From the NCBI RefSeq assembly GCF_005491425.1, contig NZ_CP028083.1, positions 3,502,001-3,566,000 on the forward strand: a DNA stretch of 64,000 nucleotides, given 5' to 3'. Below the pieces are notes generated by a model. The model was not told where the DNA came from, did not search any database, and saw nothing but the letters and a program-made list of their open reading frames with translations. The position numbers and the translations under genes are program-made. Positions 44,036-53,187 of this stretch are shown in pieces; positions within the stretch are counted from its first letter, which is position 1; every line of letters starts with the position of its first letter. The DNA is from Lysinibacillus sp. SGAir0095 (GTDB lineage: Bacteria > Bacillota > Bacilli > Bacillales_A > Planococcaceae).

Positions 44036-45085
44036 TTGCAAACATATAAAATTGCAGTTATAGCAGGCGACGGCATAGGAAAAGAAGTAGTTCCAGCAGC
44101 AATAGAAGTGTTAGATAAAGTTGCAAATCTTGATGGAAGCTTCCAATTTGAATGGACATACTTTCCCTGGGGCTGCGATTACTACCTCGAGCATGGCGAA
44201 ATGATGCCTGAAGACGGGCTTGAAACACTAAAACAATTCGACCAAATTTTTCTAGGTGCTGTCGGGATGCCCGAGCTTGTCCCTGATCACATCTCACTAT
44301 GGGGTTTACTGATCAAAATACGTCGAGGATTAAAGCAGTCTATCAACGTTCGACCTGCTAAGCTTTTAGCTGGACTGGAATCTCCTTTAAAATCTCCTCA
44401 AAATTTTGATATTACAGTGGTACGTGAAAATTCAGAAGGCGAGTATTCAGATAGTGGTGGCCGAATGCACAGCGGAGCAGATGAAATCGCAATTCAAAAT
44501 GCAGTTTTCACACGCAAAGGTACAGAACGAGCAATGCGTTACGCATTTGTACTTGCGAAAAACTCTCGCAAGCATGTAACTAGTGCAACAAAATCAAACG
44601 GTCTTACATACTCGATGCCATTTTGGGATCAAGTGTTTAATGAAGTGAAAGAAGATTATCCTGAGATAGATAGTTCAGTAAATCACATTGATGCTTTAGC
44701 TGCATTTTTTGTAATGAAACCCGAAGCATTTGATGTTATTGTTGCTTCTAATTTGTTCGGTGATATTTTAACAGATTTAGGTGGCGCAATTATGGGCAGT
44801 ATCGGTATTGCCCCAGCTGGAAACCTAAATATAGAACGTGAATATCCTTCTATGTTTGAACCTGTGCACGGTTCAGCACCTGATATTGCAGGAAAAGGGA
44901 TCGCCAACCCAATCGGTCAAATTTGGACTGGTAAAATGATGCTCGATTTCCTGGGCCACCATGAAGCTGGAACTCGCATATTGAATGCTATAGAAAAAAC
45001 ATTGGCATCCGGTGTAAAAACTGGTGATTTAGGTGGCACCTCTTTGCTGGTTGAAGTGAAAGAGACAATCATTCATTATTTATAA
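44036..45085 (+). CDS. Tartrate dehydrogenase-like enzyme (isocitrate/isopropylmalate dehydrogenase family, YcsA type)
   Basis: A protein of about 349 residues, close to B. subtilis YcsA. AVIAGDGIGKEVVPAA is at the N-terminus. RENSEGEYSDSGGRMH near residue 135 and NLFGDILTDLGGAIMGSIG near 240 are typical of the tartrate/isopropylmalate branch. FEPVHGSAPDIAGKG is near 280. It would oxidatively decarboxylate a D-malate-like or tartrate substrate with NAD. The start is a TTG at 44036 after AAAGGGGTG. The frame opens at 43940, but that N-terminal extension looks non-coding. It stands alone. Confidence 0.87.
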   Translation: MQTYKIAVIAGDGIGKEVVPAAIEVLDKVANLDGSFQFEWTYFPWGCDYYLEHGEMMPEDGLETLKQFDQIFLGAVGMPELVPDHISLWGLLIKIRRGLKQSINVRPAKLLAGLESPLKSPQNFDITVVRENSEGEYSDSGGRMHSGADEIAIQNAVFTRKGTERAMRYAFVLAKNSRKHVTSATKSNGLTYSMPFWDQVFNEVKEDYPEIDSSVNHIDALAAFFVMKPEAFDVIVASNLFGDILTDLGGAIMGSIGIAPAGNLNIEREYPSMFEPVHGSAPDIAGKGIANPIGQIWTGKMMLDFLGHHEAGTRILNAIEKTLASGVKTGDLGGTSLLVEVKETIIHYL

Positions 45086-45091
45086 AAGAGT

Positions 45092-45127
45092 ACAAGCCCA
45101 AAAATCACTTCTTGATTTTGGGCTTGT
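45092..45127 (+). terminator. Terminator of the tartrate dehydrogenase-like gene
   Basis: A perfect stem of about 15 bp has arms ACAAGCCCAAAAATCA and TGATTTTGGGCTTGT. The T-run after it is weak. Confidence 0.78.
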
Positions 45128-45314
45128 CATTTATCTATAAAAGTTTTTTATCGCATCCATACCAATTTTATAGCTACAGTCTTCACAGATACATAAGGTT
45201 ACTATTTTCTTTGAACAACTGATACTGTCTTGACCCTTCTAGTAGTTTGAACTTTCTTTATAACTACAGCAAGTTGCTTCATAAGAAAACATGTTAAACC
45301 TCCTATTGCTCTTT

Positions 45315-46115
45315 CTATTTAACTTTCATCCAAAAAGAATTGATATAGACCGTTTCAAATCCTAATTTTCTCATATTATTATGACTGATCGATCCAAATT
45401 CGACATCAGTGAATAATTTGGTTATTCCCAATTCATTCGCTTTGTTCACCCGATACTTTAACAATTCTTTTTGAACACCTTTGTATCGATATTGTTCAAA
45501 GGTAAAACCATTCCCGATATATCCTTTTTCGTCCTTTATAAAAAGAGAGCCAATACCAGCTACACTGTCTCCCATATAAGCAATAAAGTTCCGGAAATCA
45601 GGTCTAAAAAAATACTCTTTTTTACTAGCTATAACAGAATGATTGACACTCATTCCAGGATTAGATTGAATCACAATTTTAACGAATTCTTCAGCGTTTT
45701 TCTCGGTAACTTCAACAATCGTAACTTCATCATTGAACACTTCATAAGCCTGAGGAATTTTCTCCATAAATGTTAGTTGTCCAACTACAGAAAACCCGTG
45801 ATTAGTTAATGCCAATGTAACTTCTTCCTCTATGTTATTCGGTGTCATATCGAAACTAGGGTTTATGTTTTGTTCATAGTATAGATTCAACATTTCATCT
45901 AATTTATCTAAGTCGTTCTTGCCAAACCCTTTTATTCGATTATAGTAAATGGAGTTGGCGCTATTGGCGTCGCAAAGTAATGAACAATTACCGATTTTTG
46001 ATACCTGTAGCTGTTTTTCAATATTAGAAAGTGCTCTTTTCGAATTGAATATAGTGAGTTGAAGCTCTAACTCTTCTATATTATTTATTTGTTCTAAGAT
46101 TAAATTGTTTGTCAA
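45315..46115 (-). CDS. GNAT-family N-acetyltransferase, two-domain form
   Basis: A 266-residue protein. The C-terminal part holds the GNAT fold, with AYMGDSVAGIGSLFI near residue 180, the loop FEQYRYKGVQKELLKYRVN near 210 and SISHNNMRKLGFETV near 245. The N-terminal 120 residues look like a degenerate or acceptor-binding domain, as in many Bacillus GNATs. A TTG start at 46115 follows AGGAGGAAACATT. The substrate is unknown. Confidence 0.8.
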   Translation of the reverse strand: MTNNLILEQINNIEELELQLTIFNSKRALSNIEKQLQVSKIGNCSLLCDANSANSIYYNRIKGFGKNDLDKLDEMLNLYYEQNINPSFDMTPNNIEEEVTLALTNHGFSVVGQLTFMEKIPQAYEVFNDEVTIVEVTEKNAEEFVKIVIQSNPGMSVNHSVIASKKEYFFRPDFRNFIAYMGDSVAGIGSLFIKDEKGYIGNGFTFEQYRYKGVQKELLKYRVNKANELGITKLFTDVEFGSISHNNMRKLGFETVYINSFWMKVK

Positions 46116-46312
46116 AATGTTTCCTCCTAAAGTCTAAGCTTTGTTTATAGCGCTTATGAGAGGTTTATACATCAAGTTACTTAGTACTCTCCTCCCCCTT
46201 TAAAGCAATTTTTGTAGTTATTCTCATGATCATACTGCTCATCTCCTTATTCTATTTATCTTTTTCACTTGTCTATAATTTATCATACATCTTGTTACGT
46301 AAATATGATGAA

Positions 46313-46352
46313 ATTAAAAAATCCAGCTTAGAAGTTTATTCAAAGCTGGATT
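46313..46352 (-). terminator. Rho-independent terminator of the VOC gene
   Basis: Perfect 10-bp arms AATCCAGCTT and AAGCTGGATT are followed on the minus strand by TTTTTAATTT. Confidence 0.83.
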
Positions 46353-46370
46353 ATCTATTAATTATATTAT

Positions 46371-46766
46371 TTATTTGGCATTTTCATCTGCTTGGTGAAT
46401 TCCAATGATATTTCCTTCAGTATCAAGATAATATCCCTGCCACGCCATCCCTGGCAACGCATATTTTGGTAATGCCACTACACCATCGTTTTCAAGGATT
46501 ATCTTCTCTGTTGCATCATAATCATCGACACCCAATGTACAAACAAAACCATTTACACTCTGGTTTGGTTCAGGAGAAGGTCCTTGACGTTTTATTAATG
46601 CGCCATTGATTCCTAGTTGCCCTTCATCTCCAGTCACTGCACCAAAGTAAGGCATTCCTGCATAGTCACTCCAATCTTCAAATGACCAACCAAATACCTC
46701 ACCATAAAATTTCTTTGCTCTCTCCATATCTTCTACATGAATTTCAAAATGAACTACTCTTCCCAT
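46371..46766 (-). CDS. VOC-family (glyoxalase/bleomycin-resistance fold) protein
   Basis: A 131-residue single VOC domain. It begins MGRVVHFEIHVEDMERAKKFYGEVFGW, the usual first beta-alpha-beta unit with His7 or His9 as likely metal ligand. It ends in YLDTEGNIIGIHQ, with the metal-binding Glu. Family members bind a divalent metal and act on many small molecules. The specific substrate is not evident. GGAGGTAACG precedes the ATG at 46766. Confidence 0.86.
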   Translation of the reverse strand: MGRVVHFEIHVEDMERAKKFYGEVFGWSFEDWSDYAGMPYFGAVTGDEGQLGINGALIKRQGPSPEPNQSVNGFVCTLGVDDYDATEKIILENDGVVALPKYALPGMAWQGYYLDTEGNIIGIHQADENAK

Positions 46767-47006
46767 CGTTACCTCCAAAGTTTGGTATTTTCTAAAAGCT
46801 TATAGTTATTATTCTCTATCCTAAACCATCATACCTTTCAATTATGGAAAAGTTTACATAAATTAATTCATGATGATTAATACAATTTAATTGAATACGC
46901 ATTTGTTCAATTCCGAATCCCCTCATTTGATTCACGATATTTATCTTATTTCTTGAATTTGTTGAATAAGCTATAGTAATCGACTAAGAAGAGAAAGGTA
47001 GGAAGA

Positions 47007-47543
47007 ATGGTAAAGGACTATGTATCGAATATTACCTTTCAAAATTTGAGTCAAAAAAATATGACTTTTGAAATGGTTTTTCGTAATATTGAACAGTTTA
47101 TGGAGAAAGATCCCACCGGAAACTTTAGGTTAATGTTTGGAACCGATTCACAAGCGTTTAGTCGAGAAACAAGGTTTATAACTGGAATTGTAATCCAGCA
47201 AGAAAGAAAGGGCGTTTGGGCATGCTTTCGAAAAGTCATTATTCCAAGAAAGATGACCAATCTCTACGAACGAATTTCCTATGAAACAACCTTAACAGAA
47301 GAAGTGGTAGCACTTTTTACTGATCAGAAAAAAAATGCTTTAATCGACATTGTACTCCCCCATATCTATAAAGGAGCAAGTTTCTCAATCGAAGGTCATA
47401 TTGATATCGGTTCAGGTACAAGAAATAAAACAAGCATTTTTGTAAAAGAAATGATTTCTAGAATGAACACCCTTGGCATAAAAGCAAAAATCAAGCCTGA
47501 TTCCTTTGTGGCCAGCAGCTATGCAAACCGTTTCACAAAGTAG
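47007..47543 (+). CDS. YkuK-like ribonuclease-H-like protein (DUF458)
   Basis: A 178-residue protein resembling B. subtilis YkuK. Conserved points are LMFGTDSQAF near residue 45 (probable metal Asp), RKVIIPRKMTNLYERISYET near 80 and EGHIDIGSGTRNKTSIFVKEM near 130, with a second acidic pair. The end is SSYANRFTK. The fold is predicted to be RNase-H-like. No activity is proven. It stands alone. Confidence 0.83.
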   Translation: MVKDYVSNITFQNLSQKNMTFEMVFRNIEQFMEKDPTGNFRLMFGTDSQAFSRETRFITGIVIQQERKGVWACFRKVIIPRKMTNLYERISYETTLTEEVVALFTDQKKNALIDIVLPHIYKGASFSIEGHIDIGSGTRNKTSIFVKEMISRMNTLGIKAKIKPDSFVASSYANRFTK

Positions 47544-47674
47544 GAATAGTTATTCTTAAATCACTCACTCGAATTGAATACTTCATTTTTCGTAAAAATG
47601 ATTCCTATAATTATTAAGTTTTCAATCTATTGTGATAATATAAAAATGAAAGAATAATATTGGGGGAATTAAAT

Positions 47675-48916
47675 ATGTTAGCTAATTTTGAAGAAAACTT
47701 ACAAAAATACGCGAAGCTATTAGTTGCGAAAGGTATAAATGTTCAGCCTGGTGACTGGGTTAAAATGACCATTACAATCGACCAAGCTCCTCTTGCACGT
47801 CTAGTGACAAAAGAAGCTTATGCATTAGGTGCCGAAAAGGTCATTATTAAATGGTCTGATGATGAAATTACAAAATTGCACTACTTACACCAGCCAACAG
47901 AAGTGTTAACAGACATACCTCAATATGAAATCGATGAGTCTGAAGATCATGTACTAAATCATCATGTGAGCAGACTTTCAATTGTATCCAGTGATCCAGG
48001 TTTACTAAATGAAGCAGACCCTGCAAAGGTAGCTGCTTATCAAAGCATTGCAGGTAAAGCGTTTCATGCACAACGTAAAGCAACTCAAAATGATGACTTA
48101 AAATGGACAGTGGCTGCTGCTGCTGGTGCAGGCTGGGCAGCAAAAGTATTCCCTGATCTAGCAACTAGCGAAGAGCAAGTGGATGCATTATGGGATCAAA
48201 TCTTTAAAACTTGCCGCGTATATGAAGAAGATCCAATTGCAGCTTGGGATAATCATAAAAAAACGTTAAATGAAAAAGCAGCAATGTTAAACGAAATCCA
48301 GTTTGACGCACTTCACTACACTGCTCCTGGTACTGATTTGACATTAGGATTACCAAAAAACCATATTTGGGCTTGTGCAGAAAGCTACAATCCAAAGGGT
48401 GATGAATTTATCGCCAACATGCCAACAGAGGAAGTGTTTACTGCACCAGATACGCGTCGTATGGACGGTGTTGTTCGAAGCACTAAACCACTTAGCTATG
48501 CTGGGACGTTAATCGAAGGAATTGAAGTTCATTTCAAAGAAGGTAAAATTGTAGATATCTCTGCAGAAAAAGGCGATGAAGCCATCAATAAATTAGTATT
48601 TGATAATGATGGCGGCACTGGTTTAGGCGAAGTTGCACTTGTTCCGGATCCATCACCTATCTCCCAATCCGGCATCACATTCTTTAACACATTGTTTGAT
48701 GAAAATGCTTCAAATCATTTAGCAATCGGATCGGCGTATCCTACAACAATACAAGGCGGGACAAAAATGAGCCCTGAAGAGTTACGTGCAAACGGTATGA
48801 ATACTTCAACAGTACACGTAGACTTCATGATTGGTTCTGCCAATATGGATATCGACGGCATTAAAGAAGACGGCACAATCGTTCCAATCTTCCGAAATGG
48901 CGACTGGGCAATCTAA
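47675..48916 (+). CDS. ampS: M29-family metal aminopeptidase (AmpS-like)
   Basis: A 413-residue aminopeptidase like B. subtilis AmpS, which removes N-terminal residues from peptides with a two-metal centre. Metal residues expected for the family are the Glu in MPTEEVFTAPD near residue 250, the Glu in GLGEVALVPDPSPI near 315, the His in SNHLAIG near 350, and the His and Asp in HVDFMIGSA near 385. The ATG at 47675 follows GGGGGAATTAAAT; the frame opens at 47660. A terminator follows. Confidence 0.91.
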   Translation: MLANFEENLQKYAKLLVAKGINVQPGDWVKMTITIDQAPLARLVTKEAYALGAEKVIIKWSDDEITKLHYLHQPTEVLTDIPQYEIDESEDHVLNHHVSRLSIVSSDPGLLNEADPAKVAAYQSIAGKAFHAQRKATQNDDLKWTVAAAAGAGWAAKVFPDLATSEEQVDALWDQIFKTCRVYEEDPIAAWDNHKKTLNEKAAMLNEIQFDALHYTAPGTDLTLGLPKNHIWACAESYNPKGDEFIANMPTEEVFTAPDTRRMDGVVRSTKPLSYAGTLIEGIEVHFKEGKIVDISAEKGDEAINKLVFDNDGGTGLGEVALVPDPSPISQSGITFFNTLFDENASNHLAIGSAYPTTIQGGTKMSPEELRANGMNTSTVHVDFMIGSANMDIDGIKEDGTIVPIFRNGDWAI

Positions 48917-48926
48917 TAACAATAGC

Positions 48927-48964
48927 AAAAGGCGTAGAATGATATTTCATTTTGCGCTTTTTTT
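48927..48964 (+). terminator. Terminator of ampS
   Basis: AAAGGCGTAGAATGA and TCATTTTGCGCTTT pair with interruptions and are followed by TTTTATA. The stretch from 48965 to 49337 has no gene. Confidence 0.75.
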
Positions 48965-49109
48965 ATATCCAGATCTTGCAGAGGATTGTCGATTTATTTC
49001 CCGAGAAATGTTACTTCTTGCGATATAAATCGAAATAAGTACTTGCAGCATAACTCTATTATCCTATTTACCTCGCATCAATTATTACATGGATAATTCC
49101 CACAGTTCT

Positions 49110-49155
49110 AAAAAACGAACAATAATTAAAGTAAATATAATAAAGTTCGTTTTTT
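49110..49155. terminator. Terminator-like hairpin upstream of sstT
   Basis: Perfect 11-bp arms AAAAAACGAAC and GTTCGTTTTTT are separated by a 24-nt AT-rich loop. There is no gene directly upstream on either strand. It could be a stand-alone insulator, or part of a leader for sstT, whose start is at 49338. The rest of this intergenic stretch shows nothing else. Confidence 0.6.
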
Positions 49156-49337
49156 GTTCAATTTGTATAAATTCCAGCTTAAACTATCCTCCATTATTCG
49201 TAAGTTGTGCTTTTTCAAATAATTTCTTGTTTCCTTAATTACATTTCTATGTTACACTTTATCCTAACGGTGTCCTCTTGGAGGAAACAGTTGTACATAC
49301 TAACAACATAATCTACTATCATCAGCGGAGGGTCATC

Positions 49338-50549
49338 ATGAAAAACATTGTACATAAGTGGCAACAAATTAGTTTAGTTAAGAGAATTATAGTTGGGATG
49401 ATTATTGGAATTTTATTGGCGCTTACAATTCCTGAGGCGACAAGCTGGATTACAATTTTCGGTTCTTTATTTGTAGGGGCGTTAAAAGCTGTAGCACCAA
49501 TTTTAGTTCTATTCTTAGTCATGAATGCAATCTCAAGCCACAAAAGTGGTAAAAAGACGAATATGAAGACGATTATTGGACTTTATGCAATTGGCACCTT
49601 TTTAGCTGGAGTTGTAGGGGTAGTTGCTAGCTTCTTATTCCCGGTTTCTCTAACATTGACAACTGGTGCCACTGAAGTAGCTCCTCCTGAAGGTATACTT
49701 CAAGTACTGCAAACTTTACTTTTTAATATTGTGGCCAACCCAATCGATGCTATATTAAACGCGAATTACTTAGGAATCTTAACTTGGGCAATTTTACTGG
49801 GATTTGCATTGAAAAAGTCCGCAGATCATACGAAAACAATGATTGCTAACTTTTCTGATGCCATCACAAACATTGTTAAATGGGTTATTGAATTAGCTCC
49901 ATTCGGAATTATGGGTCTTGTTTTCGATGCAATCTATACAAACGGTCTAAAATCATTAGCTGAATACGGACAACTATTAGCTTTACTACTTGGCTGTATG
50001 GTTTTTGTCGCTGTAGTAGTAAATCCGTTTATTTCATTTATTTTTACTCGTAAAAATCCTTATCCATTAGTATTTAGAACATTAAAAGAGAGTGGATTAA
50101 CAGCCTTCTTCACACGTAGTTCAGCTGCGAACATTCCAGTGAATATGACGTTATGTGAAAAATTAGGTTTAGACGAGGATACTTACTCTGTTTCAATTCC
50201 ATTAGGAGCAACAATTAATATGGCCGGGGCTGCTGTGACAATCTCTGTGCTAACACTCGCGGCTGCTCACACACTTGGTATTGAAGTAGATATTTGGACA
50301 GCCATAATCCTGATGGTTTTATCTGCTATATCTGCATCTGGTGCTTCAGGTGTTGCAGGGGGTTCACTATTACTTATCCCACTTGCTTGTAGCCTGTTCG
50401 GTATATCCAATGATATCGCTATGCAAGTTGTTGGTGTTGGTTTCATTATAGGTGTTTTACAAGATTCTTGTGAAACTGCCCTTAACTCTTCATCTGACGT
50501 ATTATTTACAGCAACTGCTGACATAGCTAATAAACGCAAAGAAATCTGA
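49338..50549 (+). CDS. sstT: Serine/threonine:sodium symporter SstT
   Basis: A 403-residue membrane protein of the dicarboxylate/amino-acid:cation symporter family. It has about eight membrane helices and two re-entrant loops. Family motifs are [12 protein letters not shown] near residue 255 (SstT-type serine-rich hairpin), [13 protein letters not shown] near 295 and [18 protein letters not shown] near 335, plus [15 protein letters not shown] near the C-terminus. It imports serine or threonine with sodium. The start at 49338 follows GGAGGGTCATC; the frame opens at 49278. Confidence 0.93.
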   Translation: MKNIVHKWQQISLVKRIIVGMIIGILLALTIPEATSWITIFGSLFVGALKAVAPILVLFLVMNAISSHKSGKKTNMKTIIGLYAIGTFLAGVVGVVASFLFPVSLTLTTGATEVAPPEGILQVLQTLLFNIVANPIDAILNANYLGILTWAILLGFALKKSADHTKTMIANFSDAITNIVKWVIELAPFGIMGLVFDAIYTNGLKSLAEYGQLLALLLGCMVFVAVVVNPFISFIFTRKNPYPLVFRTLKESGLTAFFTRSSAANIPVNMTLCEKLGLDEDTYSVSIPLGATINMAGAAVTISVLTLAAAHTLGIEVDIWTAIILMVLSAISASGASGVAGGSLLLIPLACSLFGISNDIAMQVVGVGFIIGVLQDSCETALNSSSDVLFTATADIANKRKEI

Positions 50550-50557
50550 TCAAATAC

Positions 50558-50600
50558 AAAAAGGAGCCCTTCACTCTCTCGTGAAGCAGCTCCTTTTTTT
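50558..50600. terminator. Bidirectional terminator
   Basis: AAAAAGGAGC and GCTCCTTTTT with an inner TTCAC/GTGAA pair lie between the convergent sstT and yehS-like genes. T-runs are present in both directions. Confidence 0.9.
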
Positions 50601-51120
50601 ACTGTTGTTGTGGTTCGCGATATCGCATTGTTAACCCTTTTATGAAGTTTCGAGTGAAGTTGTCGCCGCACTCTTTATAATTTCTGTGATCTGCTTTACG
50701 TAAAATCGCACCAATTTCTCCTTTAGATACATTTAATCCTGCATCATAAAAGACATCAATCATGTCTTCAGTCGTTAAACTTAAAGCAACCTTTACCCTT
50801 TTAATAAATAAATTATTTGCGGTATCCCTTTTCCCTGTTAGTTCAGGAGCTTTTGTATGACCTGGCTTTTGCTCTTGTTTGCCTCGCTTAAATGTAACAA
50901 AACCATTTAAGAACGCCTCCAAAGTTTCATAATCACAAAGCATAAAATCATTATTGCTTAAGTCAATTTCACCATCTTCATCAAATTGTGGCTTTGTCAG
51001 GATTTTCAGCACATCATCCTTTGACAACTCCATCCCGCCCAATTTGAATATCTCTACCATATCACTATTTTTAATATCTAACGCATACCGTAATCGAATT
51101 AGTAAATCATTATTTGTCAT
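50599..51120 (-). CDS. DUF1456 protein, YehS-like
   Basis: A 173-residue protein made of two similar halves. Each has the pattern NxLxxxLRYALxxxxxDMVEIFxLGGxxxSKxxVxxILxK: residues 3-45 (LLIRLRYALDIKNSDMVEIF) and about 105-148 (FIKRVKVALSLTTEDMIDVF). This duplicated helical unit defines DUF1456/YehS. The function is unknown. GAGAAGCAGC precedes the ATG. Confidence 0.85.
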   Translation of the reverse strand: MTNNDLLIRLRYALDIKNSDMVEIFKLGGMELSKDDVLKILTKPQFDEDGEIDLSNNDFMLCDYETLEAFLNGFVTFKRGKQEQKPGHTKAPELTGKRDTANNLFIKRVKVALSLTTEDMIDVFYDAGLNVSKGEIGAILRKADHRNYKECGDNFTRNFIKGLTMRYREPQQQ

Positions 51121-51390
51121 GCTGCTTCTCCTTTATATTCCCAGATGAAAATTTATGTATTCCTTAATTTATCACATCAGGCACTTTCCATCCATTAAAT
51201 ACTATTTACCGACTTCAACTTACTTTACTTATCCATGTCACTTTTTACAATTAGCTCTCTTCATTTCAGCTTAAATGTTCTCGCTTTCTTTCACAAATAA
51301 ATGAAGTATATCAAAATCAGCTTATACACTATACTATCATCAGAATTTTGCTATAATATAAAATATTTAATAACATATGGAGGTCTTTTC

Positions 51391-51891
51391 ATGAGACTAA
51401 ATGAAAAAGAACTAGAAATCGTAGAAATTCTAGAAAAGGATGCGCGTATCGCAACTGAAGATATCGCAAAAATGATTGGCTTAAGTGTTGAAGAAACGGA
51501 GCTATCCATTAAAAGACTAGAGGAAAATAAGGTAATTGTTCGATATATTTCGATAGTGGATTGGACAAAGGTTGAAGAACACCCTGGCGTTAGGGCTATG
51601 ATTGATGTAAAAGTGACACCAAAGCGCGGGGTTGGTTTTGATGAAATCGCAGAAAGAATTTATCGTTTTGATGAAGTAAACTCTGTTTACTTAATGTCCG
51701 GTACGTATGATTTATCAATCATTGTGGAAGGAAAATCGATGAATGAGGTGGCGAACTTTGTCTCTCAAAAGCTCTCTACTCTAGATTCAGTAATCTCAAC
51801 AACTACTCATTTCATCTTGAAGAAATATAAGCATGATGGAATCATTTTTGAACCAGATAACAAAGATAAAAGAATTGTGGTGTCACCGTAA
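51391..51891 (+). CDS. alaR: Lrp/AsnC-family transcription regulator, AlaR-like
   Basis: A 166-residue regulator, matching the length of B. subtilis AlaR (YugG). The N-terminal helix-turn-helix covers about residues 5-55 (ELEIVEILEKDARIATEDIAKMIGLS). The C-terminal RAM effector-binding domain follows, with VYLMSGTYDLSIIVEGKSM. It probably activates the downstream transaminase gene in response to alanine. The ATG at 51391 follows GGAGGTCTTTTC; a frame to 51301 has no ribosome binding site. Its stop overlaps the alaT start by 1 nt (TAATG). Confidence 0.88.
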   Translation: MRLNEKELEIVEILEKDARIATEDIAKMIGLSVEETELSIKRLEENKVIVRYISIVDWTKVEEHPGVRAMIDVKVTPKRGVGFDEIAERIYRFDEVNSVYLMSGTYDLSIIVEGKSMNEVANFVSQKLSTLDSVISTTTHFILKKYKHDGIIFEPDNKDKRIVVSP

Positions 51892-53060
51892 TGGAATCAA
51901 CAAAACGTACGTATGTATCGAAATTGGTACATGATTTAAAACCATCAGGTATTCGTCGCTTTTTCGATTTAGCAGCGGGAATGGAAGGCGTAATCTCTTT
52001 AGGCGTCGGCGAACCTGATTTTGTAACGCCTTGGCATATCAGAGAAGCTGCAATTACTTCCCTTGAACAGGGCTATACTTCTTATACACCGAATGCGGGA
52101 TTATTGGAGTTACGCGAAGAAATTGCCTATTATATGAAAGGTCAATTTAATGTAGCTTATTCTCCAGCAGACCAAATCATAGTAACGGTTGGTGCAAGTT
52201 CTGCCATTGATATTGCATTAAGAACCATTTTAGATCCAGGGGATGAAGTCATCGTTGTGGAACCATGCTTCGTTTCATATGTACCAATGGTCGAATTGGC
52301 AGGTGGAGTGGCTGTCCAAGTACAAGCATTAAAAGAAAATGATTTTAAAATTTTACCTGATCAAATCGAAGCAGTGATAACAGAAAAAACAAAAGCTATC
52401 ATGATATGCTCACCTAATAATCCTACCGGTACTATGCTAAGTAAAAGTGAATTAGAAGGTTTAGCGAACTTAGCGAATAAATATGACTTATTAGTAATTG
52501 CCGATGAAATCTATGCTGAGCTTGCCTATGATGAAGAGTATACAAGTATGGCTGCTATTGATGGAATGATTGAAAGAACAATTTTAGTTTCTGGATTCTC
52601 AAAGGGGTTTGCCATGACAGGCTGGCGTTTAGGATTTGTTTGTGCTCCTGTTGAGATATCAAATGCAATGCTAAAGGTTCACCAATATGGATTGATGTGC
52701 GCTTCTACTATGTCTCAATACGCTGCCATTGAAGCTCTTAAAAACGGTCGCGTAGATGTAGAAGAAATGGTAAAAAGCTACCGTCGACGCAGAAATTATA
52801 TCGTACAGTCCTTTAATGAGATTGGATTAGAATGCCATGAGCCAGGAGGAGCCTTCTATGCCTTCCCTTCCATTCAATCAACAGGACTAACTTCACAGGA
52901 ATTTGCTGAAAAACTATTATTGCAAGAAGGCGTAGCGGTTGTGCCAGGTGATGTATTTGGAGCAAGTGGAGAAGGCCATATTCGTTGCTCTTACGCCTCT
53001 TCACTAGAGCAGTTGCAAGAAGCCGTTAAACGAATTAAAAGATTTATTGATTCACTTTAG
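51891..53060 (+). CDS. alaT: PLP aminotransferase, probable alanine transaminase AlaT
   Basis: A 389-residue class I aminotransferase similar to B. subtilis AlaT (YugH). GVGEPDFVTPWHIREAA is near residue 37, SYTPNAGLLELREEIA near 62 and CSPNNPTGTMLS near 170. The PLP Lys is in SGFSKGFAMTGWRLG near 233. It interconverts alanine and pyruvate with 2-oxoglutarate or glutamate. It is co-transcribed with alaR through a 1-nt overlap, so translation is likely coupled. The alanine/sodium symporter downstream on the other strand fits the same metabolite. Confidence 0.9.
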   Translation: MESTKRTYVSKLVHDLKPSGIRRFFDLAAGMEGVISLGVGEPDFVTPWHIREAAITSLEQGYTSYTPNAGLLELREEIAYYMKGQFNVAYSPADQIIVTVGASSAIDIALRTILDPGDEVIVVEPCFVSYVPMVELAGGVAVQVQALKENDFKILPDQIEAVITEKTKAIMICSPNNPTGTMLSKSELEGLANLANKYDLLVIADEIYAELAYDEEYTSMAAIDGMIERTILVSGFSKGFAMTGWRLGFVCAPVEISNAMLKVHQYGLMCASTMSQYAAIEALKNGRVDVEEMVKSYRRRRNYIVQSFNEIGLECHEPGGAFYAFPSIQSTGLTSQEFAEKLLLQEGVAVVPGDVFGASGEGHIRCSYASSLEQLQEAVKRIKRFIDSL

Positions 53061-53140
53061 CTCTTGAAATTGCGTTGTTAAGGACTTCTTGTGTACTTAG
53101 ACAATCTACGGTAAATGCACTAACAATTATTAGCATCTAT

Positions 53141-53180
53141 AAAAAAACGAATTCCCGAAAATTTTCGGGAATTCGTTTTT
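53141..53180. terminator. Bidirectional terminator
   Basis: AAACGAATTCCCGAAA and TTTTCGGGAATTCGTTT form a near-perfect palindrome of about 16 bp with A/T runs on each side. It lies between convergent alaT and the symporter gene. Confidence 0.92.
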
Positions 53181-53187
53181 ATTTATA

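Noticed and set aside
46226..46408. A 60-residue hydrophobic frame as a membrane protein
   Set aside because: It runs through the terminator of the VOC gene and into its coding end, and has no ribosome binding site.
49110..49155. A riboswitch controlling sstT
   Set aside because: Only a simple hairpin with an AT-rich loop is present, with none of the conserved blocks of known amino-acid riboswitches or T-boxes.
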